Program-made: the position numbers and the translations under genes
Assembly: GCA_963825405.1 (NCBI GenBank)
Contig: CAWGTB010000006.1
Span: 248,001-312,000, forward strand
DNA length: 64,000 nucleotides
Origin: JACPNO01 sp963825405
GTDB taxonomy: Bacteria > Acidobacteriota > Terriglobia > Bryobacterales > Bryobacteraceae
Reading direction: 5' to 3'
The notes under the pieces: model-generated
Told to the model about the DNA's origin: nothing
The model's input: only the letters and a program-made list of their open reading frames with translations
The model's database searches: none
Part shown: one piece after another, positions 14,826-22,442 of the stretch
Layout: every line of letters begins with the position of its first letter
Position numbering within the stretch: the first letter of the stretch is position 1

Positions 14826-16388
14826 ATGGCTTCAGTGAACGACATTTCAGTTCCTCACGAATTCGCAGGTCTGGACCGCACCAAAATCCTCCTGGTTGAC
14901 GATTCTCCGGAGAACCTCATCTCGCTTGAGGCATCGCTGGACGGGCTCGGCCAGGAACTAGTCGTTGCCCGCTCCGGCACCGAAGCGCTCCGCCATCTGC
15001 TCGAAGACGATTTTGCCGCCATACTGCTGGACGTGAAGATGCCGGAGATGGATGGCTTTCAGACAGCGGAGTTCATCCGTTCCCGTAAGCGTTCGCGCCA
15101 CACTCCGATCCTGTTCCTCACCGCTTATAAGAGCGAGGAGCATCTGTTTCGCGGATACGACCTTGGCGCTGTGGATTTTCTGTTCAAGCCGATCGTACCT
15201 GAAATTCTTCGCTCGAAGGTTGCCGTTTTTGTAGAACTCAGCCGCAACACGGCCCTGCTCCAGCGGCAAACGAAAGTCCTTGGCAAAGCGGAACTGAAGT
15301 TTCGGTCGCTACTTGAGGCAGCGCCGGACGCGATGATTATCAGCTCCGACGACGGTGAGATCGGTCTGGTAAATTCCCAGGTCGAAGTGCTTTTTGGCTT
15401 TGACCGCCAGGAGCTGATCAATCGGAACATTCGGGAGCTCGTCCCGGAGTGGAACGGCCTGGCGGCTGCAGCCGGTTCTCACAAGGAGCTGCGGGCACGG
15501 CGCAAAGAGGGAACAGAGTTCCCCGCTGAAATCAGTCTGAGCCCATTGCAAACCGAGGAAGGGCTGCTGGTTACGTCGGCGATTCGCGATATCACTCAAC
15601 GGAAGCACAACGAGCGTGAGATCCACGAGTTGAACGCCGGCCTCGAACAGCGGGTAGCCGAGCGCACCCAGGAGCTTCTCGAATCCAACGAGGCGCTCCG
15701 GCAGTCGAACGACGATCTGAATCAGTTCGCTTACGCAGCCAGTCATGATCTGCAAGAGCCCTTGCGAATGGTTTCCCTCTACAGCCAGTTTTTGGAGAAG
15801 CAGTACGCCAGCCTCTTTGACGACAAAGCGCACCAGTATCTATCGTTCATCGTTAGTGGAGCGCAGCGCATGGAACTGCTTTTGCGGGACCTGCTCGCCT
15901 ACTCCCAACTCGGAGTCATGAACGAGGGGCGGCCGGGCCTGGTGAACTGCGGCGAAGTGATGGAAAAGGTCCTGCTCAATCTGCGCGCGTCGATCGAAGA
16001 GAACGGTGCCTCGGTCACCTTTGACAATTTGCCCGAGCTGCAAGCGCGTGAAATCCAGCTGGTTCAGCTTCTGCAAAACCTGGTTGGCAACGGAATCAAG
16101 TACCGCAGTGCGGATCCACCTCAAATTCACGTCACCGCGACACGCCGAGCAGCCGATTGGCTGTTCTCCGTGCGCGATAACGGCATCGGCATCCAGCCTG
16201 AATATGCCCAGCAGGTCTTCGGCATTTTCAAGCGCCTCCATGGCAATACCTACCCGGGAACCGGCATTGGCCTTGCGATTTGCCAACGCATCGTCGAGCG
16301 GTATGGCGGCCGCATCTGGGTGGAATCCGTGCCCGGCGAGGGCTCGCTGTTCTGTTTCACGCTGCCGCTGGCGGCGGTCAGGCAGTGA
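14826..16388 (+). CDS. Hybrid histidine kinase REC-PAS-HisKA-HATPase
   Basis: A 520-residue cytoplasmic kinase. An N-terminal receiver (about 15-140, acceptor Asp69 in LLDVKMPEMDGF, Lys in FLFKPI) is followed by a PAS domain (about 155-265), a coiled coil, a dimerisation helix with His307 in AASHDLQEPLRM, and HATPase (NGIKYRS, RDNGIGI, GTGIGLAI). The SHDLQEPL H-box is that of phytochrome-like kinases that partner Rcp1-type receivers, two of which are in this window. The start at 14826 is preferred over an in-frame ATG at 14799. The next gene starts inside its stop codon (TGATG), so the two kinases are translationally coupled. Confidence 0.93.
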   Translation: MASVNDISVPHEFAGLDRTKILLVDDSPENLISLEASLDGLGQELVVARSGTEALRHLLEDDFAAILLDVKMPEMDGFQTAEFIRSRKRSRHTPILFLTAYKSEEHLFRGYDLGAVDFLFKPIVPEILRSKVAVFVELSRNTALLQRQTKVLGKAELKFRSLLEAAPDAMIISSDDGEIGLVNSQVEVLFGFDRQELINRNIRELVPEWNGLAAAAGSHKELRARRKEGTEFPAEISLSPLQTEEGLLVTSAIRDITQRKHNEREIHELNAGLEQRVAERTQELLESNEALRQSNDDLNQFAYAASHDLQEPLRMVSLYSQFLEKQYASLFDDKAHQYLSFIVSGAQRMELLLRDLLAYSQLGVMNEGRPGLVNCGEVMEKVLLNLRASIEENGASVTFDNLPELQAREIQLVQLLQNLVGNGIKYRSADPPQIHVTATRRAADWLFSVRDNGIGIQPEYAQQVFGIFKRLHGNTYPGTGIGLAICQRIVERYGGRIWVESVPGEGSLFCFTLPLAAVRQ

Positions 16389-17083
16389 TGGCCCCAGAAG
16401 AGGAGCTGGAGAAAGCCAGGGCAGCGTTTCGGGATTTCATGTACCGTGCGATCCACGATCTCCATCAGCCTCTCCGGGCGATAACTACGAGCGCGGAAAT
16501 GCTGGAGGGCATTTACGCCGATTCCACCGACCAACGCGCAACAAAATGCCTCCACTTCATCCGTGAGGGCACAGACCAGATGGCGAGGCTGCTACGGGAC
16601 ATCGCCGGGTACTGCGATGGCGAGGGCCTGGAGCTTCATCCCGCACAGATCAATCTGACCGCCGTCTTGACCCAAGTACAGCAACAGATGGCGGAGGGGT
16701 TAGCCAAGAGCGGCGCTATCATTAGGCACGATGCCTTACCAGCCGTGACGTGCGATTTCTATGCGATGGCGACGGTTTTCCGCCACCTTATCGACAATGC
16801 CTGTAAGTTTCGCGGCGCCGAAACACCATCCATTCATTTCGCGTCCACACGCCAGGGCGAGGAATGGATTATTTCCGTCCGGGATAACGGCCTGGGGTTC
16901 AAGCCTGAGTACGCCGCAGGCCTTTTCCAGCCCTTCAAGCGCCTTCACGGCAAGGAATATCCCGGCAACGGGTTGGGGTTGGCGCTGGCGAAAAGGATTC
17001 TGGAACAGCATGGCGGGCGCATCTGGGTGGTGTCCGCCCCCGGCCAAGGTTCGACCTTTTCCTTCAGTCTGCCTGTTGATTGA
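16388..17083 (+). CDS. Sensorless histidine kinase (HisKA-HATPase only)
   Basis: A 231-residue minimal kinase without sensor or membrane segment. The H-box IHDLHQPLRAI gives His23, and the HATPase has the N box (LIDNACKFRG), RDNGLGF and GNGLGLALAKR. It shares the catalytic-domain style of the preceding kinase (FKRLHGKEYPG compared with FKRLHGNTYPG), so it probably arose by duplication of the 3' half of that gene. Its start overlaps the previous stop by one base. Without its own input it may act as a phosphotransfer partner or heterodimer with the REC-PAS kinase. That role is inference. Confidence 0.9.
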   Translation: MAPEEELEKARAAFRDFMYRAIHDLHQPLRAITTSAEMLEGIYADSTDQRATKCLHFIREGTDQMARLLRDIAGYCDGEGLELHPAQINLTAVLTQVQQQMAEGLAKSGAIIRHDALPAVTCDFYAMATVFRHLIDNACKFRGAETPSIHFASTRQGEEWIISVRDNGLGFKPEYAAGLFQPFKRLHGKEYPGNGLGLALAKRILEQHGGRIWVVSAPGQGSTFSFSLPVD

Positions 17084-17090
17084 ACGCGCC

Positions 17091-17534
17091 TTACCGCACT
17101 GCCGTCCGCGAGCGGCCTTCCCCTTTTTCGAGAAGGTCCCGGACCACGCGGCCCAGGCTCATGAACTCATCCAGTTTGGAAGATTTTCGAAAGTACTGGG
17201 TCGCACTGAAGTTGGCGATTTCGGCTTTGTCCCTGGGTGAGTCAGACGAAGTCAGGATAAATACGGGTATCGTGCCGCAGCGCGAGCCCTTCTTCAGGCG
17301 TTCGAGAACCTGTCCGCCGCTCACTCTGGGCAGGTTCAAATCGAGAATGATCAGGCGCGGCAGGGGCACAGTTTCATCGCTTTCGATTTTGGCGAGAAAC
17401 TGCAGGGCTTTTTCGCCATCGTCCAGGACTTTTAACTCGAAAATGAGGCCCGCTTGCTCCAGGGCTTCACGAATCAGGAACACATCCGACTCGGTGTCTT
17501 CAACTAGCAGAATCTGTAACGGTCGCTCGGCCAT
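17091..17534 (-). CDS. Single-domain response regulator (Rcp1 type)
   Basis: A 147-residue receiver with acidic pocket LVEDTESD, acceptor in ILDLNLPR, switch threonine in ILTSSDSPRDKAE and the lysine position in FRKSSKL. It closely resembles the receiver at 2348-2818 (shared TSSDSP, EFMSLG/GFMSLG and RDLL/RDIL). MAERPLQ at 17534 is taken as the start because the receiver fold begins there; the frame is open to 17582. It is convergent to the sensorless kinase, 7 bp from its stop, and is its likely partner. Confidence 0.88.
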   Translation of the reverse strand: MAERPLQILLVEDTESDVFLIREALEQAGLIFELKVLDDGEKALQFLAKIESDETVPLPRLIILDLNLPRVSGGQVLERLKKGSRCGTIPVFILTSSDSPRDKAEIANFSATQYFRKSSKLDEFMSLGRVVRDLLEKGEGRSRTAVR

Positions 17535-17655
17535 GCGAAGCTCGCTGAACAAGCTAGCAACCTGGATTCCATCAGTCAACATGGCCTGCGTTCCCGCACA
17601 CTTTGGCGGGAAATGCTGGGGTTGTGTGCAGCTTTTGTTGCGCAGCCTGTAAAAT

Positions 17656-18222
17656 TTACTGGCTAAAGGCGTTGGCTGTCTGCAAACATTTCGACTGCGG
17701 CTGCAGAGTTGCCAAAGACCGTACCAAAAGCTTGCGGGCGCGATGGTGCCGAGTCCTCACCGCGGCACTGCTGAGCGACAGCGATTGCGCAGTCTCGACG
17801 ATACTAAGCTCTCCCAAATCTCGCATCTGTATCACCAGTCGATACTTTTCGGGAAGCCTGGTCAGAGCTTTGTGCAGGTGCTCAGCCCGCTCTTTCTGCT
17901 CACATTGCGCATAGGGGGACCTTCCGGTATCGGCCACATCAACGGACACCGGTTCCCGCAAAGGGAATTGTGTCGAGGTCCGCCTCTGCAATAATCGGAA
18001 TACCTCGTTGGTGGCGATGGCTCGCAACCAGGTGCTAAAGCTGGCGTCGCGGCGGAACTGCCTTAAATGCCGCAGTGCCAACAAGATCGATTGTTGGACG
18101 ACATCCTCCGCTTCCGATTCATTTTGTAACTTGTGCTGCGCGAAGCGATTTAAAGACGTCAGGTACGGCTGCACCAAGTCCCCGAAAGCGTCAATTCGAC
18201 CGGTCAAAATCCGATCAATCAT
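17656..18222 (-). CDS. ECF-type RNA polymerase sigma factor
   Basis: A 188-residue sigma-70 family factor with region 2 (FGDLVQPYLTSLNRFAQ, AEDVVQQSILLALRHL, FSTWLRAIATNEVFRLL) and region 4 (LPEKYRLVIQMRDLGELSIVE, AVRTRHHRARKLL). The start at 18222 is supported by GGAGGACCTG directly before the ATG; an earlier in-frame start at 18309 would add 29 residues. No anti-sigma gene is adjacent. The next gene upstream on the same strand is a coiled-coil membrane protein that could serve as a surface regulator, though nothing in it resembles a zinc-binding anti-sigma domain. Confidence 0.9.
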   Translation of the reverse strand: MIDRILTGRIDAFGDLVQPYLTSLNRFAQHKLQNESEAEDVVQQSILLALRHLRQFRRDASFSTWLRAIATNEVFRLLQRRTSTQFPLREPVSVDVADTGRSPYAQCEQKERAEHLHKALTRLPEKYRLVIQMRDLGELSIVETAQSLSLSSAAVRTRHHRARKLLVRSLATLQPQSKCLQTANAFSQ

Positions 18223-18404
18223 CAGGTCCTCCGACTCTTTCGAAAGACCTTGCCTGGGAGCGGTGCAACGGCGCGATGTGAGGGCGAACGGCGTGGAACT
18301 AGATTTCATAAAGTGGCTCGAAGTCCGAAGTTAGCAGTTGACTTGCCAAATCGAGCCAAGACAGAAATCAGGTTCTACGGAGGTACGTGCCGCCCGCTCT
18401 CTTC

Positions 18405-19382
18405 CTATTCTCCGCTGGTCGGCTGACTCGCCGCGCTGGGTGGAGCCTCTCCATCCGCCGGCAGTAAAAGATAGCCGGTAACGGAGTTCTTGGCCACATT
18501 TGTAATCACCAGCTCGCGACGCTTGCCGTCCCTGACGCCGTAGAAAATCAGCGGCTCTTGCGCGCCCCGGCCGCGCAGCCAGATAGTGCGCCGGTCGGGC
18601 ATTACCCACATCCAGCCGCTGGCGCGCCGGTACATCACATCGGTACCCGTGATGCCCAGCGATATGCCAGGGGCCAGCTCTTGGCTGTGGTTCTTCGTTA
18701 CTTCGAAGCCTACGCGCTGCACCGCGAGTTTTTGAGCGATCGAGTCCACATCGTGGCGATCGCGCTGCTCAAGTTCATTCAGGCTGGCCAGCCGCTGTTC
18801 ATGGCTCGCCCCGCTCTGGTCGATGTCATGGCGCACTGCGTTCAGCTCTTCACCCTGCTTCGCCATCTCACTTCGCACTTGACTCAACTCGTGCTGCATT
18901 GAGGCGATCTGCGTTTGCTCTGTGTCGCTGGCCGACTCCAGATGCGCCAGCCGATTCTGCATGCCCTGCATCCGGCTGTCGATCTGCGCCTGCACGTGAT
19001 GGAACAGCTCTTCTGATGTTTCCCTCGCCTGTTTACGCACAGCCTGCATCCGCGTTTCCATCTGGTGGCCCAGCTTTGCCACCTGATCGCGCAGGTTCTG
19101 TTGGTCGCTGGTCCAATTTCCGATCTTTGTGTCCACGGTCTTCATCTGGTCGCCGAGCGTATCGACAACTTGCTGTACGCCGGCAAACCGGCCCACCGCG
19201 AGCTCATGCCGGTTCAACGCTGGATACGCATACCAGATCAGGCCGATAATCGCCAGAGCCAGAACAGCTCCAAGGATGCTGAATGCGCGATGGCGCCGTC
19301 CGGCCGCCTCCCAGCGCTCTTCCATTTCACGGTCATTGCGGTCATGAATCCTCTGAGGATTGCCGTCACTGCTGTTGACCAT
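18405..19382 (-). CDS. Membrane-anchored coiled-coil protein, unknown function
   Basis: A 325-residue protein with a cytoplasmic charged N-terminus, one membrane helix (about 35-55, FSILGAVLALAIIGLIWYAY), a long coiled coil (about 75-225, rich in Gln and Glu with heptads such as LGDQMKTVDTKIGNW), and a compact C-terminal beta-rich domain (about 240-310). The start at 19382 follows TTGGAGGC. It lies about 180 bp upstream of the ECF sigma gene on the same strand. No family was recognised with confidence; the layout fits a periplasmic sensor or scaffold. Confidence 0.7.
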   Translation of the reverse strand: MVNSSDGNPQRIHDRNDREMEERWEAAGRRHRAFSILGAVLALAIIGLIWYAYPALNRHELAVGRFAGVQQVVDTLGDQMKTVDTKIGNWTSDQQNLRDQVAKLGHQMETRMQAVRKQARETSEELFHHVQAQIDSRMQGMQNRLAHLESASDTEQTQIASMQHELSQVRSEMAKQGEELNAVRHDIDQSGASHEQRLASLNELEQRDRHDVDSIAQKLAVQRVGFEVTKNHSQELAPGISLGITGTDVMYRRASGWMWVMPDRRTIWLRGRGAQEPLIFYGVRDGKRRELVITNVAKNSVTGYLLLPADGEAPPSAASQPTSGE

Positions 19383-19686
19383 AGATGCCTCCAATGCGAT
19401 GGAGTCTAGCAATTCGCACACCGAGCGACGTAAGTTGCTGATAACGAAGCGTGGAGCTGGACCGAACTGGCCTTTTGTCCTTGGTCAGATTTACGGGCGT
19501 CCCACAAATTACATGGTGCACGATCCGCCTTCTACTCTCGGCAATTTTCGCAATCCGGTTGCTCTCGTCTAGAGCTTTTTACACGGAAGCGGAAAGAGTT
19601 AGCGCCAACAAAATGCCGACTGCTTGTGAAATCAATGTCCGTGAAGCGGCTACAGAATTGCTCGCTGAACGACAGGAGGTAGTACC
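19383..19686. other. Intergenic region between divergent genes
   Basis: About 300 bp separating the coiled-coil membrane gene (minus) from the small exported protein gene (plus). Apart from the ribosome site ACAGGAGGTAG before 19687, no gene, RNA or clear operator is visible. It must hold the two divergent promoters. Confidence 0.5.
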
Positions 19687-19992
19687 TTGAAAAAACTGGC
19701 GATTGCGATTTTTTCGTTAGCTTCGTTATTCGCTCTATCCGCCTCGGCCGCCGAATGGACCGGATATATTTCCGACGCCAAATGCGGGGCCAAAGGCTCT
19801 AGCGAAGCCCATGCCAAGTGCGCAGAAACCTGCATCAAGGGCGGTTCAGCCGCTGTGTTCGTCACCGACGGCAAGGTGTACAAAATCGATAATGACGATC
19901 AGGCCAAGGTTCTCGATCACGTGGGCCACAAGGTCACGATCGAGGGCAAGATGGAAGGCGACTCCATCAAAGTTGCCAATGTGAAGATGTAA
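19687..19992 (+). CDS. Small exported protein, OB-like fold candidate
   Basis: A 101-residue protein with a Sec signal peptide (MKKLAIAIFSLASLFALSASA, TTG start after ACAGGAGGT). The mature part opens AEWTGYISDAKCG and has three Cys (KCG, KCAETC), then a strand-rich half (VFVTDGKVYKIDN, GHKVTIEGKMEGDSIKV). The WTGYISDAKCG...AKCAETCIKGG pattern is common in small acidobacterial exported proteins (DUF5818-like), with no known activity. The Cys pattern suggests disulphides or metal binding, unproven. Confidence 0.7.
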   Translation: MKKLAIAIFSLASLFALSASAAEWTGYISDAKCGAKGSSEAHAKCAETCIKGGSAAVFVTDGKVYKIDNDDQAKVLDHVGHKVTIEGKMEGDSIKVANVKM

Positions 19993-20008
19993 CGCGGGGC
20001 GGCGCAGG

Positions 20009-20052
20009 GCGAGGCGAGCGCTGGAAGTTCTTGCCTCGTCCGTCTCGCTTTT
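20009..20052. terminator. Possible bidirectional terminator between convergent genes
   Basis: Between convergent stops at 19992 and 20051, GCGAGGC (20009-20015) can pair with GCCTCG (20033-20038), with a T run at 20049-20052. The stem is short and the loop long, so support is weak. Confidence 0.35.
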
Positions 20053-20524
20053 AGAACGCCATCAGGTCTTTCCTGGCCTCCAGCTTTTTTCCATCGATTC
20101 CAGGAACCTTCAACAGGCCAGTCCAGTGAGTGAAATTACCGTTTTGTTTCCGGTAATCGACGACCGCCTGGGCCTCTTCGTTGGAGAGCTTGAGAATGGA
20201 TTTCAACTCCGTCAGGGGCGCGGTATTCACCAGAATCTTAGACTCCGGACCGAAATTTCGCGTAAGGTAATCTAGTACGGCCGCTAGTTCCTCTTCGGTA
20301 CCTTCGGCGCCGCGATCCACCATGTCGCCGATCTTTTCCGACCAGTCGTCGTGGCTCAGCCGAAGCTTCCGGATGTTGTCGGTAGCGTGACACTCGCTGC
20401 ACACTTTCGCCACGGCGTCTTTGCCAGGGCCGTCGGGGAGCAATTTGGCGCTCGCGTCGGCTGCAAAGCCAGGCGTCAGGCATGCGAACGCGGCCAGCAG
20501 ATAAAGAAACTTGATCGTAGACAA
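20051..20524 (-). CDS. Exported c-type cytochrome with helix-hairpin-helix tail
   Basis: A 157-residue exported protein with signal peptide (FLYLLAAFACLTPGFA), a cytochrome c-like domain with a single haem motif CSECH (about residue 43) and a C-terminal helix-hairpin-helix segment (VNTAPLTELKSILKLS, FTHWTGLLKVPGID) like that of ComEA. The start is TTG after a GGAGGAAGCGGAG site. This cytochrome/HhH combination recurs in Acidobacteriota and may accept electrons from periplasmic dehydrogenases; the HhH part need not bind DNA here. No distal Met ligand was identified with certainty. Confidence 0.8.
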   Translation of the reverse strand: MSTIKFLYLLAAFACLTPGFAADASAKLLPDGPGKDAVAKVCSECHATDNIRKLRLSHDDWSEKIGDMVDRGAEGTEEELAAVLDYLTRNFGPESKILVNTAPLTELKSILKLSNEEAQAVVDYRKQNGNFTHWTGLLKVPGIDGKKLEARKDLMAF

Positions 20525-20567
20525 TGCTCCGCTTCCTCCCGGTGAGTCCAGTATATCCAGCGCGGTG

Positions 20568-21200
20568 TCAGGAACCCACGTTCACAATTTTTCCGATCCA
20601 GTTTGGTTCCTCCGTCGCTGCACGAAGCAGGCAGTCGGCGCAATCGTCAAAGGAAAGCGGAACGAGTGGCGCGACTCGTGCGAACGGACCTGCCGTATAG
20701 CGTCCCTTCGCCGGCTTATCTATCAATACGACCGGCCGAACGATGACCCACTCCATGTCTATTTTCTGCGTCATACGCTCAGCGACCGCCTTGTCGGTAA
20801 TTGCAGCACTGAATATCCGGCCCGATATGCGGACGACAAAGCGGTTGGGCCAGGAGAGCTCGCGTCCATCGCTCAAGCCGATACCACTTTGCATTATGAA
20901 TCGTCGGACGTTCGCACGTTTGCATTCGGTGAGAATGCTGGCGACACCGACTGACATGAGCGTTCCTGGCGATAGGTTCTTTTCTGGTCCGATGCAGCTA
21001 ATGACGGCCTCCACGCCGTCAAGAGCACCTGTCAGGCCCCCTGGGGAAAGGACATCTCCTCGGACGAAGGACAGCCGGTCGGCAGATGACAGTCGCTCCG
21101 GATGCCGAGCAACGGCCGTAACGAAGTGTCCTTGTGCAAGTGCATGCTTTACCACTCTGCGTCCCGTCGCACCCGTCGCTCCAACAATCGCTATCTTCAT
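20568..21200 (-). CDS. NAD(P)-binding atypical SDR (NmrA/YwnB-like)
   Basis: A 210-residue Rossmann protein of the atypical short-chain dehydrogenase group. It opens MKIAIVGATGATGRRVV (GxxGxxG dinucleotide motif), with VRGDVLSP, VISCIGP, and a C-terminal half IVRPVVLIDKPAKG. It lacks a classical YxxxK pair, as is usual for NAD(P)H-binding flavin reductase-like or NmrA-like members. The start at 21200 is chosen because the Rossmann strand begins there; 21218 is possible. Substrate unknown. Confidence 0.82.
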   Translation of the reverse strand: MKIAIVGATGATGRRVVKHALAQGHFVTAVARHPERLSSADRLSFVRGDVLSPGGLTGALDGVEAVISCIGPEKNLSPGTLMSVGVASILTECKRANVRRFIMQSGIGLSDGRELSWPNRFVVRISGRIFSAAITDKAVAERMTQKIDMEWVIVRPVVLIDKPAKGRYTAGPFARVAPLVPLSFDDCADCLLRAATEEPNWIGKIVNVGS

Positions 21201-21286
21201 TTCTCGACCCGTTGGCACCCATCACGATGATTCGGATCGCAGCGCCATCCATCGCTTGTAGTCAGACAGGTTTCCGATCGCCGACT

Positions 21287-22309
21287 TCACGCGAGACTGT
21301 TGGCGTACGACAACAGTACGATCGCGCCCACCAGAATAACAATCGCCCCCTGCAGATAACGCAGCGCCGGGCGCGACGCGCCTTTCCACTCTCCCTGCAG
21401 AAACCCGATCGAAGTCGCCACGATCAAGGCCATGCCGATGTTCAGGCCCCAGCCGACGGTCGTGCCCAGTTTGCCCAGATAATAGGCTCCTACTCCATAC
21501 GGAATCTGAGCCAGAAAATGGACTCCGCCCATCGAGGACGAAATGGCGAAATCGCGTCCCGAGCCGCGCGCGAAATAATTTCGCCACGTGCCATTGAGAA
21601 TCATGGCGCCGCCCATGAAGATGATCAACGCCGTAATTCCGCCCCAATACATGGGCATCCAGCGAACCAGCGTGGCCCTCCAGGCCAAATCTCGCCCCGC
21701 GATGGCCGTCATCGCTTCCTCAATTACGTCGGCGCGGTCGTATCCCAGATTTGCACCGGCGCTGATGACGCCGGAGAGAACGCACATAGTGAACCCGATC
21801 CAGAAGATCCGCCCTCCGGCCTTGCGCCCGCCTTCCAGTTCGCGTTCCCGCTCGATGCCCGCCATGCCGGCAAAGGCGGTGCCTACAATCAAAGCCCCCA
21901 ATCCGGCAATCACTGCCACCCTCGCTGGAGAGTTGATCCGTTCCCAGTGGCGGAGCAGCGGCACACCTGATCCGATGGCGATCGAAATTCCTTTGAGCAG
22001 GGACGCCGCTAGCGCCATGCCCAGCAAGTTGAAACCGTACGCATAAGTAATCGCGCCTAAGCCCCAGCAGAAGCCGAAGACAAACACCACCGCGTTGGCC
22101 GCGAAACCGGCGCGCGCGATGGCCTGCGTCCATCCAGGCAGCAGCAGCCAGCACGCTATCAATGGAATCGGGACGGTTGCACAGAACATGGAGAGCAGCG
22201 AAGTATTCTCCACCTTGTAGATGCGCATGACGCGATATTGCAGTCCGAACGCGCCGCCCGCAATCGCGGCCAGGAGGATAAAAAGAAATCCCGTAAGAAT
22301 CGCGCTCAT
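21287..22309 (-). CDS. rhaT: L-rhamnose/proton symporter (RhaT family)
   Basis: A 340-residue integral membrane protein with about ten helices and the drug/metabolite transporter layout of RhaT (FILLAAIAGGAFGLQYRVMR, WGLGAITYAYGFNLLGMALA, SMGGVHFLAQIPYGVGAYYLGKLG). The length fits RhaT (about 344). It imports L-rhamnose or a related deoxy sugar by proton symport. The start MSAILTG at 22309 is preferred to 22327. It is divergent from the GH116 glycosidase gene, 133 bp away, and borders a sugar-oxidation gene set, which supports a sugar substrate. Confidence 0.85.
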   Translation of the reverse strand: MSAILTGFLFILLAAIAGGAFGLQYRVMRIYKVENTSLLSMFCATVPIPLIACWLLLPGWTQAIARAGFAANAVVFVFGFCWGLGAITYAYGFNLLGMALAASLLKGISIAIGSGVPLLRHWERINSPARVAVIAGLGALIVGTAFAGMAGIERERELEGGRKAGGRIFWIGFTMCVLSGVISAGANLGYDRADVIEEAMTAIAGRDLAWRATLVRWMPMYWGGITALIIFMGGAMILNGTWRNYFARGSGRDFAISSSMGGVHFLAQIPYGVGAYYLGKLGTTVGWGLNIGMALIVATSIGFLQGEWKGASRPALRYLQGAIVILVGAIVLLSYANSLA

Positions 22310-22442
22310 GGCGTTAAGGGGAACCACTCCCCGGCGTACCGTATCATCATGGATCGACCCGTGTCAACGAGGCAATCCTGTGTTTCAGGCCTAGTTTAGC
22401 GATTGACTGAAGTCCGACGATGGCATACACTCGCGGCTGTAT

